Assembly: GCA_965661625.1 (NCBI GenBank)
Contig: CBFIEM010000001.1
Coordinates: 62,001-126,000 of the forward strand
Direction: 5' to 3'
DNA length: 64,000 nucleotides
Source: GCA-2705995 sp965661625
Lineage (GTDB): Bacteria; Bacteroidota; Bacteroidia; Flavobacteriales_G; Salibacteraceae
Shown: in pieces, positions 25,440 to 32,358 of the stretch
How positions within the stretch are numbered: the stretch's first letter is position 1
Layout: each line of letters opens with the position of its first letter
Made by a program: the position numbers and the translations under genes
Notes under the pieces: model-generated
What the model saw: the letters and a program-made list of their open reading frames with translations, nothing else
Told to the model about the DNA's origin: nothing
Database searches by the model: none

Positions 25440-26882
25440 ATGAAAAAACTCTTGAATTACATCAATGGAGAATTGCTAGAACCCAATTCAAATCAGTGGA
25501 TTGATAATTATGATCCCTCACGAGGAGAAGTTTATAGCCATATTCCAGACTCAGACAAAACCGATGTAGCAGCTGCAGTAACAGCAGCTCAACAAGCATT
25601 TGAATCGTGGAGTACCACTCCTGCTGCAGAGCGCAGTAAAGTAATGGATCGTGTTGCTCAGCTCATCGATGAACGGTTACCTGAACTTGCAGCGGCAGAA
25701 TCACTGGATAATGGCAAACCCGTGAAGCTCGCATCACGCGTTGATATTCCGCGGGCTCGCGACAACTTTCACTTTTTTGCAACTGGAATCTTGCATTTTG
25801 CTTCTGAAGCACATCCCATGGAAGACAGTGCCATCAATTATACTACGCGAACCCCCATCGGAGTTGTGGGGTGTATCTCCCCGTGGAATTTACCCCTTTA
25901 TTTGTTCACGTGGAAGATTGCGCCAGCAATTGCCGCTGGAAATTGTGTGGTAGCAAAGCCGAGTGAAATAACGCCCATGACCGCTTTCCTTTTAAGTGAA
26001 CTGTGCATTGAAGCAGGACTTCCAGCAGGGGTGTTGAATATCGTTCATGGTTTGGGTCAAAAGGTAGGCGATGCCATAACCACCCATCCAAAAGTCAAAG
26101 CAATTAGCTTTACCGGAGGCACTCAAACAGGAGCCACTATTGCCGCAAAGGCAGCTCCGAAATTCAAAAAGCTTTCCTTAGAATTGGGCGGGAAAAACCC
26201 AAACATCGTGTTTGCCGATTGCGATTTCGAAAAAGCATTGAAAACGTCGGTAATGAGCAGCTTTGCCAATCAAGGACAAATATGTCTTTGTGGATCTAGG
26301 ATCTTTATTGAACGCCCTATTTATGAGCAATTTAAAAACGCCTTCGTTGAAAAGGTAAGTCGCTTGCGCGTGCTACCTCCTACCGATGAAAATGCGAACC
26401 TGGGCGCAGTTGTTTCGAAACCCCACATGGAAAAAGTGTTGAGCTATATTCAATTGGCTCAAGATGAGGGTGGTACGGTGCTTACTGGCGGGAACCGAGT
26501 TGTTCAATCCGGAGAGTTTGCGAATGGTTATTACCTTGAGCCTACGGTAATTGAAGGGTTGAGTTATGACTGCCGAACGAATCAAGAGGAGATTTTTGGA
26601 CCTGTAGTCACCCTAATGCCCTTTGATCGAGAAGAAGAGGTACTTATGATGGCGAATAGTGTTGAGTATGGATTAGCTGCAACTGTTTGGACCGAAAACC
26701 TCACACGAGCTCACCGTGTCGCGAATGCCTTGGAATCCGGTATCGTTTGGATAAATTGCTGGCTGTTACGCGACCTTCGAACGCCTTTTGGAGGTGTTAA
26801 AAATTCTGGCGTAGGAAGAGAAGGTGGGTTTGAAGCGTTGCGCTTCTTTACTGAACCTAAAAATGTTTGTATTAAACTTTAA
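25440..26882 (+). CDS. nbaE: 2-aminomuconate semialdehyde dehydrogenase (ALDH family)
   Basis: Oxidises 2-aminomuconic 6-semialdehyde to 2-aminomuconate with NAD in the oxidative branch of tryptophan/3-hydroxyanthranilate breakdown. 480 residues. Seen: PWNLPLYLFTWKIAPA with the active-site Asn, the SFTGGTQTG NAD loop, catalytic Glu in LELGGKNPN, catalytic Cys in GQICLCGSR, and LRDLRTPFGGVKNSGVGREGG near the C-terminus, which is typical of the hydroxymuconic/aminomuconic semialdehyde group. The gene order with dioxygenase and decarboxylase decides in favour of the amino substrate. Start ATG 25440. First gene of the cluster, 12 bp before the SDR. Confidence 0.9.
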   Translation: MKKLLNYINGELLEPNSNQWIDNYDPSRGEVYSHIPDSDKTDVAAAVTAAQQAFESWSTTPAAERSKVMDRVAQLIDERLPELAAAESLDNGKPVKLASRVDIPRARDNFHFFATGILHFASEAHPMEDSAINYTTRTPIGVVGCISPWNLPLYLFTWKIAPAIAAGNCVVAKPSEITPMTAFLLSELCIEAGLPAGVLNIVHGLGQKVGDAITTHPKVKAISFTGGTQTGATIAAKAAPKFKKLSLELGGKNPNIVFADCDFEKALKTSVMSSFANQGQICLCGSRIFIERPIYEQFKNAFVEKVSRLRVLPPTDENANLGAVVSKPHMEKVLSYIQLAQDEGGTVLTGGNRVVQSGEFANGYYLEPTVIEGLSYDCRTNQEEIFGPVVTLMPFDREEEVLMMANSVEYGLAATVWTENLTRAHRVANALESGIVWINCWLLRDLRTPFGGVKNSGVGREGGFEALRFFTEPKNVCIKL

Positions 26883-26894
26883 TAACCTGATTTT

Positions 26895-27683
26895 ATGGAT
26901 TTAGATTTAACCGGAAAACGTGCCATTGTTTGTGGTAGCACTCAGGGAATTGGATTGGCTGCTGCCAAAGAGTTGGCACATATGGGTGCACATGTTACAC
27001 TTGTAGCTCGCAACGCAGACAAATTACAACGCGCTCTCGAACAACTCGAAATGTCTGGCAATCAATCGCACCATTTTATGGTTGCTGACTTTACCCAGCC
27101 CGAGCAACTGCGCAATGCCATCCAAGCTGACTTAAATGCTAATGGCACTGCTCACATCTTGGTTAATAATACGGGAGGGCCGCCTGCAGGTTTAGCAATA
27201 GATGCCGATATAAACGCTTACCTAGCGGCATTTAATCAGCACCTTATTTGTAATCAAATTTTAGCTCAGGCCTTAACTCCAGGAATGAAAGAAGCTAAAT
27301 TTGGTCGTATCATCAACGTAATTTCTACTTCAGTTAAGGCCCCCCTGCATGGACTGGGTGTGAGCAATACGGTACGCGGAGCCGTTGCAAATTGGGCAAA
27401 GACGTTAGCAAATGAACTTGGCATGCACAACATCACTGTAAATAATGTTTTACCGGGCGCAACAAATACAGTAAGGCTGGAAAGCATTATTGCCAATAAG
27501 GCGAAAAAAACTGGACAGACAGAAGAGGTTGTGGCAAAAGCTATGGCCGACGCTGTTCCCATGAAGCGCGTGGCAGAAGCACATGAGGTAGGCAATGCCA
27601 TTGCATTTTTAGCATCTCCTGCAGCTAGCTATATCAATGGGATTAACGTCCCTGTTGACGGTGGGCGTACACCAACCCTTTAG
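26895..27683 (+). CDS. Short-chain dehydrogenase-like protein lacking catalytic Tyr/Lys
   Basis: A 262-residue SDR with an intact NAD(P)-binding start (IVCGSTQGIGLAAAKEL), the NNTGGPP segment in place of NNAG, and the C-terminal FLASPAASYINGINVPVDGG. Where a normal SDR has YxxxK this protein reads GVSNTVRGAVANWAK: by alignment the Tyr is Ser and the Lys is Arg. The replacement is characteristic of a beta-ketoacyl-reductase-like subgroup, so it is probably ancestral rather than a fresh mutation. It sits between the semialdehyde dehydrogenase (12 bp) and the dioxygenase (40 bp), so a role in 3-hydroxyanthranilate catabolism is likely, but the textbook pathway has no step for it. Confidence 0.88.
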   Translation: MDLDLTGKRAIVCGSTQGIGLAAAKELAHMGAHVTLVARNADKLQRALEQLEMSGNQSHHFMVADFTQPEQLRNAIQADLNANGTAHILVNNTGGPPAGLAIDADINAYLAAFNQHLICNQILAQALTPGMKEAKFGRIINVISTSVKAPLHGLGVSNTVRGAVANWAKTLANELGMHNITVNNVLPGATNTVRLESIIANKAKKTGQTEEVVAKAMADAVPMKRVAEAHEVGNAIAFLASPAASYINGINVPVDGGRTPTL

Positions 27684-27723
27684 CAACACGATAGATTTTT
27701 TACCTTTAGCAAAACGGAACAAC

Positions 27724-28254
27724 ATGGCCATTCAGAAACCATTCAACCTCCATCAGTGGATTGAAGACAACCGCGACTTACTCAAGCCTCCTGTAGGAAA
27801 TAAAAACCTCTATCCAGAAGGAACCGATTACATTGTAATGATTGTAGGCGGACCAAACGCTCGTAAGGATTACCATTACAATGAGACAGAAGAGCTCTTT
27901 TACCAATTGGAAGGCGATATCTTGGTGAAAATTCAAGAAGATGGGAAGTCTGTTGATGTGCCGATCAAGGCTGGAGAAATGTTTTTACTTCCTCCTAATG
28001 TTCCGCACTCACCAATTCGTTCTGAAGGCTCCGTTGGCCTCGTAATTGAACGCGTGAGGAAACCTGAACACACTGACGGTTTAATGTGGTTTTGCGACAA
28101 CTGCAACCATAAACTGCATGAGGCATATTTCCCATTAAAAAATATCGAACAGGATTTCTTACCACGCTTTCGTGAGTTTTATAACGACACCGAATTACGC
28201 ACGTGTTCCAATTGCGGAACTGTGATGGAAAGTGACCCAAGATTTACAGATTAA
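27724..28254 (+). CDS. nbaC: 3-hydroxyanthranilate 3,4-dioxygenase
   Basis: Opens the ring of 3-hydroxyanthranilate to 2-amino-3-carboxymuconate semialdehyde with Fe(II) and O2. 176 residues, a cupin. Seen: the iron ligands His and Glu in KDYHYNETEELFYQLEG, the second His in PPNVPHSPIR, and the substrate-binding arginines (NARKDY and HSPIR). The C-terminal rubredoxin-like metal site is complete: CDNC near 122-125 and CSNC near 159-162. I start at ATG 27724; earlier in-frame codons overlap the SDR. TACCTTTA at 27701-27708, one base off consensus, may be an internal promoter. The product is labile and passes to the next gene's enzyme. Confidence 0.96.
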   Translation: MAIQKPFNLHQWIEDNRDLLKPPVGNKNLYPEGTDYIVMIVGGPNARKDYHYNETEELFYQLEGDILVKIQEDGKSVDVPIKAGEMFLLPPNVPHSPIRSEGSVGLVIERVRKPEHTDGLMWFCDNCNHKLHEAYFPLKNIEQDFLPRFREFYNDTELRTCSNCGTVMESDPRFTD

Positions 28255-28390
28255 CCCCAACTCGTAAGAACAATACAATATGCACCACGCTTATTGCGCG
28301 GTTTTGAAAAATCATTCCTGATGGCATTTGCAATCAGTTAAAATCGTTTCTTTTCAACCAGACAATCACTGCGGTGCCAATTTGAATAGT

Positions 28391-29410
28391 ATGAAAGTTT
28401 CTCGTTTAAAAATTGATATGCACACGCATATTATCCCGAAACACCTTCCAAAATTCGCTGAAAAATTCGGCTATGGTGACTTTATTTACCTCGAGCATCG
28501 TGAGGACGGCCGGGCAGATATGATTCAAGGTGACCGCTTTTTCCGTACCATTAAACCCAATTGCTGGGACCCTGAGCTTCGGATTAGTGAATACCTCGAA
28601 TTCGATACTCAAGTACAAGTGGTTTGCACCATTCCAGTGATGTTCTCGTATTGGGCAAAACCAAAAGACTGCCTTGAGCTTGCACAATTTTTAAATGATG
28701 ACCTCATTGCTTTATGCGAAAAACACCCAAAGCAATACCTAGCGTTAGGTACAGTTCCGATGCAAGATGCCGACTTGGCAATTCAAGAATTAGAACGTAT
28801 CGCAAAACTAGGTATGAAGGGAATTCAAATTGGCTCCAACATCAATGACCTTAACCTAAACGAAGCACAATTCTACCCCATTTTTGAAGCTTGTGAACGC
28901 CTCAACCTGGCAGTAATGATACACCCTTGGAACATGATGGGTATGGAGTCTATGCGTAAATATTGGCTTCCTTGGTTAGTAGGCATGCCTGCTGAGACCT
29001 CACGTGCTGCGTGTAGCTTAATTTTTGGCGGAGTACTCGAAAAACTCCCCAACTTGAGGGTATGTTTCTCGCATGCTGGAGGCTCATTCTTACCTACACT
29101 TGGTCGTGTGGAGCACGGCTATAACTGCAGACCCGATTTAGTAGCTATAGATAATGAAGTTAATCCTCGAGAATACCTTGGTAAATTTTGGGTTGATTGC
29201 ATTACCCATGACCCAAAAATGCTCAACTATATCTTAGACCTACAGGGATCTAAACGCGTATGTCTAGGTAGTGATTATCCTTTTCCCTTGGGGGATTTAG
29301 AAATAGGGAAATTCATCACTGAAATGAACCTAAGTGAAGGTGTTGTTGATGATATCTTTTGTAATTCAACGCTGGAGTGGCTGGGAATGGAAAAATCGGA
29401 ACTTGTGTAA
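28391..29410 (+). CDS. nbaD: 2-amino-3-carboxymuconate-6-semialdehyde decarboxylase
   Basis: Removes CO2 from the dioxygenase product, steering it away from spontaneous quinolinate formation. 339 residues, amidohydrolase superfamily TIM barrel. Zinc ligands are visible: HTH in KIDMHTHIIPKHLP, His in MIHPWNMMG, and Asp in GSDYPFPLG; catalytic His in CFSHAGGSFLP. The MKYWLPWLVGMPAETSRA-like segment (from MRKYWLPW) and RVEHGYNCRPDL are ACMSD-typical. Start ATG 28391 (MKVSRLKIDM); a TTG extension to 28328 encodes nothing conserved. It follows the dioxygenase by 136 bp. The product goes to the dehydrogenase encoded first in the cluster. Confidence 0.95.
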   Translation: MKVSRLKIDMHTHIIPKHLPKFAEKFGYGDFIYLEHREDGRADMIQGDRFFRTIKPNCWDPELRISEYLEFDTQVQVVCTIPVMFSYWAKPKDCLELAQFLNDDLIALCEKHPKQYLALGTVPMQDADLAIQELERIAKLGMKGIQIGSNINDLNLNEAQFYPIFEACERLNLAVMIHPWNMMGMESMRKYWLPWLVGMPAETSRAACSLIFGGVLEKLPNLRVCFSHAGGSFLPTLGRVEHGYNCRPDLVAIDNEVNPREYLGKFWVDCITHDPKMLNYILDLQGSKRVCLGSDYPFPLGDLEIGKFITEMNLSEGVVDDIFCNSTLEWLGMEKSELV

Positions 29411-29437
29411 CGTCCCATTGATGCACTTCGTTTCTTT

Positions 29438-29464
29438 TAGATTTGGCACGGTTTTTTAGATTTG
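29438..29464 (+). promoter_or_regulatory. Two tandem -7 boxes before outer-membrane gene
   Basis: TAGATTTG occurs twice, at 29438-29445 and 29457-29464, each preceded by TTT and 19 bp apart. Either can act as a -7 element for the gene at 29484. For the first, TTG near 29419 is a possible -33. Confidence 0.45.
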
Positions 29465-29483
29465 CAGCGACCAAACCAAACTC

Positions 29484-30044
29484 ATGAAACACCTTTTATT
29501 AAGTAGTCTAGCAATCATACTTGCTTGTCACACTCATGCCCAAGTTAATTTGGGCCTTAAAGCAGGACTCAACTATTCCATGCTCGATGCAAAACTCGAA
29601 CGCATTGATGAAATTGATAAACCAACCTTACTTGCTGGAGCTTTTGCCCGTTTTAAGGTTAATCGGATTAGTCTGCAATTTGAGGGTTTATTAGCACTGA
29701 AGTCAGGAGATTTAGAATCTCCGGAAAAGTCAATCACAGAGTTTGAACAACTTACTTTAGATGTTCCGGTGCTCTTAGGGTTGCGTTTGGCAAATGGCAA
29801 GGTGGTAAAGCTTCGTGCGCTAGCTGGTGTCGTACAATCTGTCCAACTCGGTGAATTGGGAGATATCGATGCCGAAGATTACAACCCTAACTACTTAAGT
29901 GCCGCAGCTGGGTTATCGCTAGATATTCCTTTATTTGTTATTGATTTACGTTATCAACACGCACTAACCCCTGCGCTAGAAAATGCTGCAGGGAGCATCA
30001 AAAGCAACCTTCTCACACTTTCCTTGGGGTATAAGTTTCTTTAG
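29484..30044 (+). CDS. Outer-membrane beta-barrel protein (PorT-like, OMP_b-brl family)
   Basis: A 186-residue protein with a signal peptide (MKHLLLSSLAIILACHTHAQ) and a mature region of alternating hydrophobic strands: VNLGLKAGLNYSML at the start, FARFKVNRISLQFEGLLALKSG, LDVPVLLGLRL, LRALAGVVQSV, AAGLSLDIPLFVIDLRYQHAL, and a terminal strand ending LGYKFL. That is the usual eight-strand small barrel of Bacteroidota, where LNYS and the final aromatic Phe/Leu are typical. The Cys at the end of the signal is followed by HTHAQ, so it is a normal rather than lipoprotein signal. Function unknown. It has its own promoter and is followed by the sufE operon. Confidence 0.85.
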   Translation: MKHLLLSSLAIILACHTHAQVNLGLKAGLNYSMLDAKLERIDEIDKPTLLAGAFARFKVNRISLQFEGLLALKSGDLESPEKSITEFEQLTLDVPVLLGLRLANGKVVKLRALAGVVQSVQLGELGDIDAEDYNPNYLSAAAGLSLDIPLFVIDLRYQHALTPALENAAGSIKSNLLTLSLGYKFL

Positions 30045-30064
30045 CACTAAACTCCTGTGTGTCT

Positions 30065-30096
30065 TTTGTGTTTCAATTCTACAGGGTATACCTTTG
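30065..30096 (+). promoter_or_regulatory. sufE operon promoter
   Basis: -33 TTTG at 30065-30068, 20-bp spacer, perfect -7 TACCTTTG at 30089-30096, ending 18 bp before ATG 30115. Confidence 0.7.
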
Positions 30097-30114
30097 TACT
30101 CGGAATTGATACGC

Positions 30115-30540
30115 ATGACAATAAAAGAAGTTCAAGACGAAATTATTGAGGAGTTCAGTTTATTTGACGACTGGATGGACAAGTACGAGCATCTCATAAG
30201 TTATGGGAAAGAACTTGAAGGACTTTCGGAAGAAGCTAAGACTGATGAGAAGCTCGTAAAAGGTTGTCAAAGTAAAGTTTGGCTTGATGCTTCTCACCAC
30301 GAAGGCACGCTCCATTTTGAAGCAGACTCTGATGCCGTTATTTCTAAAGGAATTATTGGTTTGCTCATTCGTATTTTGTCCGACCAACCCGCTAAAGACA
30401 TCGCCAATGCTGAGTTATATGCTATCGATGCCATTGGTTTAAAAGATCACCTCTCGCCTAATCGTGCCAACGGATTGGTTAGCATGGTAAAGAAAATGAA
30501 ACTGTACGCAATTGCGCACAGCGCTGAACCCACCTCATAA
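30115..30540 (+). CDS. sufE: SufE-family sulfur acceptor
   Basis: Accepts persulfide sulfur from cysteine desulfurase SufS and passes it to the SUF scaffold for Fe-S cluster assembly. 141 residues. Seen: the helical start EIIEEFSLFDDWMDKYEHLISYGKEL, and the active Cys in KLVKGCQSKVWL with the conserved GCQS motif, followed by a beta-rich FEADSDAVISKGIIGLL and the C-terminal helix SPNRANGLVSMVKKMK. Start ATG 30115, just after a consensus promoter. First of three genes with sufT and DUF2480; the desulfurase and SufBCD are not in the window. Confidence 0.95.
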   Translation: MTIKEVQDEIIEEFSLFDDWMDKYEHLISYGKELEGLSEEAKTDEKLVKGCQSKVWLDASHHEGTLHFEADSDAVISKGIIGLLIRILSDQPAKDIANAELYAIDAIGLKDHLSPNRANGLVSMVKKMKLYAIAHSAEPTS

Positions 30541-30548
30541 ATAACAGT

Positions 30549-30860
30549 ATGACTAAGAAGAATCTTAAAAACACGATTATTGAGGTACTCAAAACAATCT
30601 ATGATCCTGAGATCCCTGTTGACGTGTACGAATTGGGGTTGATTTACGAAATCAAGATTGATGACAATTGGAATGTTGAAATCATCATGACCCTTACTTC
30701 ACCCAATTGTCCTGTTGCCGAATCGCTGCCTGAAGAAGTGCGCGAAAAGGTTGAACGAATTGAACAAGTAAACCAATCAGGGGTAACCATTACGTTTGAG
30801 CCCGCTTGGGATAAAGATATGATGAGCGAAGAAGCTCAGTTAGAATTGGGTTTTCTATAA
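30549..30860 (+). CDS. sufT: Fe-S assembly protein SufT (DUF59/MIP18 family)
   Basis: A 103-residue single-domain DUF59 protein that helps in Fe-S cluster maturation or delivery. Seen: KTIYDPEIPVDVYELGLIYEI, the classic DPEIPV start, MTLTSPNCPVAESLPEEVREKV with the conserved Cys in SPNCP, and VTITFEPAWDKDMMSEEAQLELG, whose W.. ..MSEEA end is family-typical. Cytoplasmic. It lies 8 bp after sufE and 3 bp before the DUF2480 gene, so this is a tight operon. By analogy with MIP18, carrier function is likely; SufT from other phyla is needed under iron-demanding conditions. Confidence 0.95.
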   Translation: MTKKNLKNTIIEVLKTIYDPEIPVDVYELGLIYEIKIDDNWNVEIIMTLTSPNCPVAESLPEEVREKVERIEQVNQSGVTITFEPAWDKDMMSEEAQLELGFL

Positions 30861-30863
30861 ATC

Positions 30864-31373
30864 ATGGCAGATGAAATCATAAACCGGGTAGCACGGAGTG
30901 GTATTATCACCCTCGATCTCTCTACCTTCTTACCGAGCGAAATACTATCCCTAGATATTGCTCCTTGGCTTTGGAACGGAATCGCGTTGAAGGAGGAACT
31001 ATTCCGGGAACATATGGAAAAGCACGATTGGAAGCAGTATGCATCCAAATCGGTTCATGTGCACTGTTCCGAAGACGCCATTATCCCCACATGGGCTTAC
31101 ATGCTTATCGCTACCAAACTAGCCGATAATGCGCATGAGTTTCATATTGGATCCCGTGTAGAAGCGCAAGTTGCTTTTATAAATGCTGCTATCGATGCCT
31201 TGAATTTGAGCGAATTAACCGGCAAGCGCGTGGTAATAAAAGGATGTTCAGCTATTGAAATCCCTCATGCAATTTATGCCAAGCTTACTGCACAAATTAC
31301 ACCTGTGGCAAAAATGGTAATGTATGGTGAGCCTTGCTCTACTGTTCCGTTGTATCGGAAGTCTCGCGATTAG
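30864..31373 (+). CDS. DUF2480 family protein
   Basis: A 169-residue conserved Bacteroidota protein of unknown function. Recognisable family features: ADEIINRVARSGIITLDLS at the start, DIAPWLWNGIALKEELFREHMEKHDW, VHVHCSEDAIIPTWAYMLI and VVIKGCSAIEIPHAIYAKLT, with the closing MYGEPCSTVPLYR. Two conserved-looking cysteines (HCSED and KGCS) plus one near the end (EPCS) would suit sulfur or Fe-S chemistry, in line with its place 3 bp after sufT. No membrane segments. Its last 35 bp overlap the convergent BrkB-family gene, a dense arrangement with no room for a terminator. Confidence 0.87.
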   Translation: MADEIINRVARSGIITLDLSTFLPSEILSLDIAPWLWNGIALKEELFREHMEKHDWKQYASKSVHVHCSEDAIIPTWAYMLIATKLADNAHEFHIGSRVEAQVAFINAAIDALNLSELTGKRVVIKGCSAIEIPHAIYAKLTAQITPVAKMVMYGEPCSTVPLYRKSRD

Positions 31374-32337
31374 ATACTTTTTCTTCCGTCCGAAAATCAA
31401 TATCTGCTATACTGCGCAACTTTTTACGCGCTCCTAGAATAGCTGCATTCAATTCGAAGCCGATTAATAGCCCGATAAAGTTGAGGTACATCCAGAATAA
31501 AAATGCCATCAATGTTCCGATAGAACCGTAAAGCTTATTGTACTGGTTGAAGTGATTGAGGTAGTAAGCGAATAAGGCTGAAAACAAAAGCGTACAAGCT
31601 GTGGCGAGTGATGACCCTGCTGAGAAAAACTTCCAGTTGGTTTTGTCGCCGGGTGCTTGATAATAGATTAGCGATATGCTTAGGTATAACAGCGAAAGAA
31701 TAGTCAACCACCTGGCCGTTTGAATTAAAACTACCTCTAATCCGGAGAGGAGCTCAATCCGACCAACAAGCAAATCGATAAACGATTGTCCAAAAAGAAT
31801 CAAAACAACCGCAGTAATTACAAATACGAACAACACCAGCGTAATCCAGAGCGATGTGAGCTGTTGTGAAATCCAATTGCGTTGAACCAACGAATTATAT
31901 GATAAGTTAAACGCAGAGAGCATACTATTAATTCCATTGGCCGCTAGGTAAAGCGTTGTTAAGAAGCCAAATGATAATAAACTGGTGCGCTTGTGTTGAA
32001 CAAGATCAGTGATTGTGGTTTCCACTAATTCGTAAATGGTAGCTGGAATAAACAGTTCTAGCTGAGAGATTAACGCTTCTTGAAATCCATCTATTGGGAT
32101 AAATGGAATCAGCGAAAACAGAAAAATTATAGATGGAAACAAGGCCAAAAAGAAGCTGAATGAAATGGCAGAAGCGCGGGATGTAATATAGCCCTCAACG
32201 ATTCCTTTCGCAAAAAACCGGATAATGACTAGAATAGGGATGCGCTCAAAACCCGGAATTGCCACTTGGTTTACGAACTTGCTAATCCGAACTACCAGCG
32301 GAAGATTTAAGAACCAGTTTTTTAACGTTTTAATCAT
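31339..32337 (-). CDS. YihY/BrkB family inner-membrane protein
   Basis: A 332-residue polytopic membrane protein. Six hydrophobic segments and the family stretches ITSRASAISFSFFLALFPSIIFLFSLIPFI near 55-85, YLAANGINSMLSAFN, YYQAPGDKTNWKFFSAGSSLATACTLLFS and YGSIGTLMAFLFWMYLNFIGLLIGFELNA near the C-terminus are clear. Often called ribonuclease BN by old misannotation; the real function is unknown. Start ATG 32337. It follows the patatin gene by 21 bp on the same strand, and its 3' end overlaps DUF2480. The last residues are hydrophilic and acidic. Confidence 0.92.
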   Translation of the reverse strand: MIKTLKNWFLNLPLVVRISKFVNQVAIPGFERIPILVIIRFFAKGIVEGYITSRASAISFSFFLALFPSIIFLFSLIPFIPIDGFQEALISQLELFIPATIYELVETTITDLVQHKRTSLLSFGFLTTLYLAANGINSMLSAFNLSYNSLVQRNWISQQLTSLWITLVLFVFVITAVVLILFGQSFIDLLVGRIELLSGLEVVLIQTARWLTILSLLYLSISLIYYQAPGDKTNWKFFSAGSSLATACTLLFSALFAYYLNHFNQYNKLYGSIGTLMAFLFWMYLNFIGLLIGFELNAAILGARKKLRSIADIDFRTEEKVSNRETSDTTEQ

Positions 32338-32358
32338 AGCCTATACCGCGAACTTAAA

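Noticed and set aside
27266..27601. 111-codon open frame on the minus strand inside the SDR gene
   Set aside because: Opposite strand of a clearly conserved SDR; composition is a mirror of its codons, and no start signals exist.
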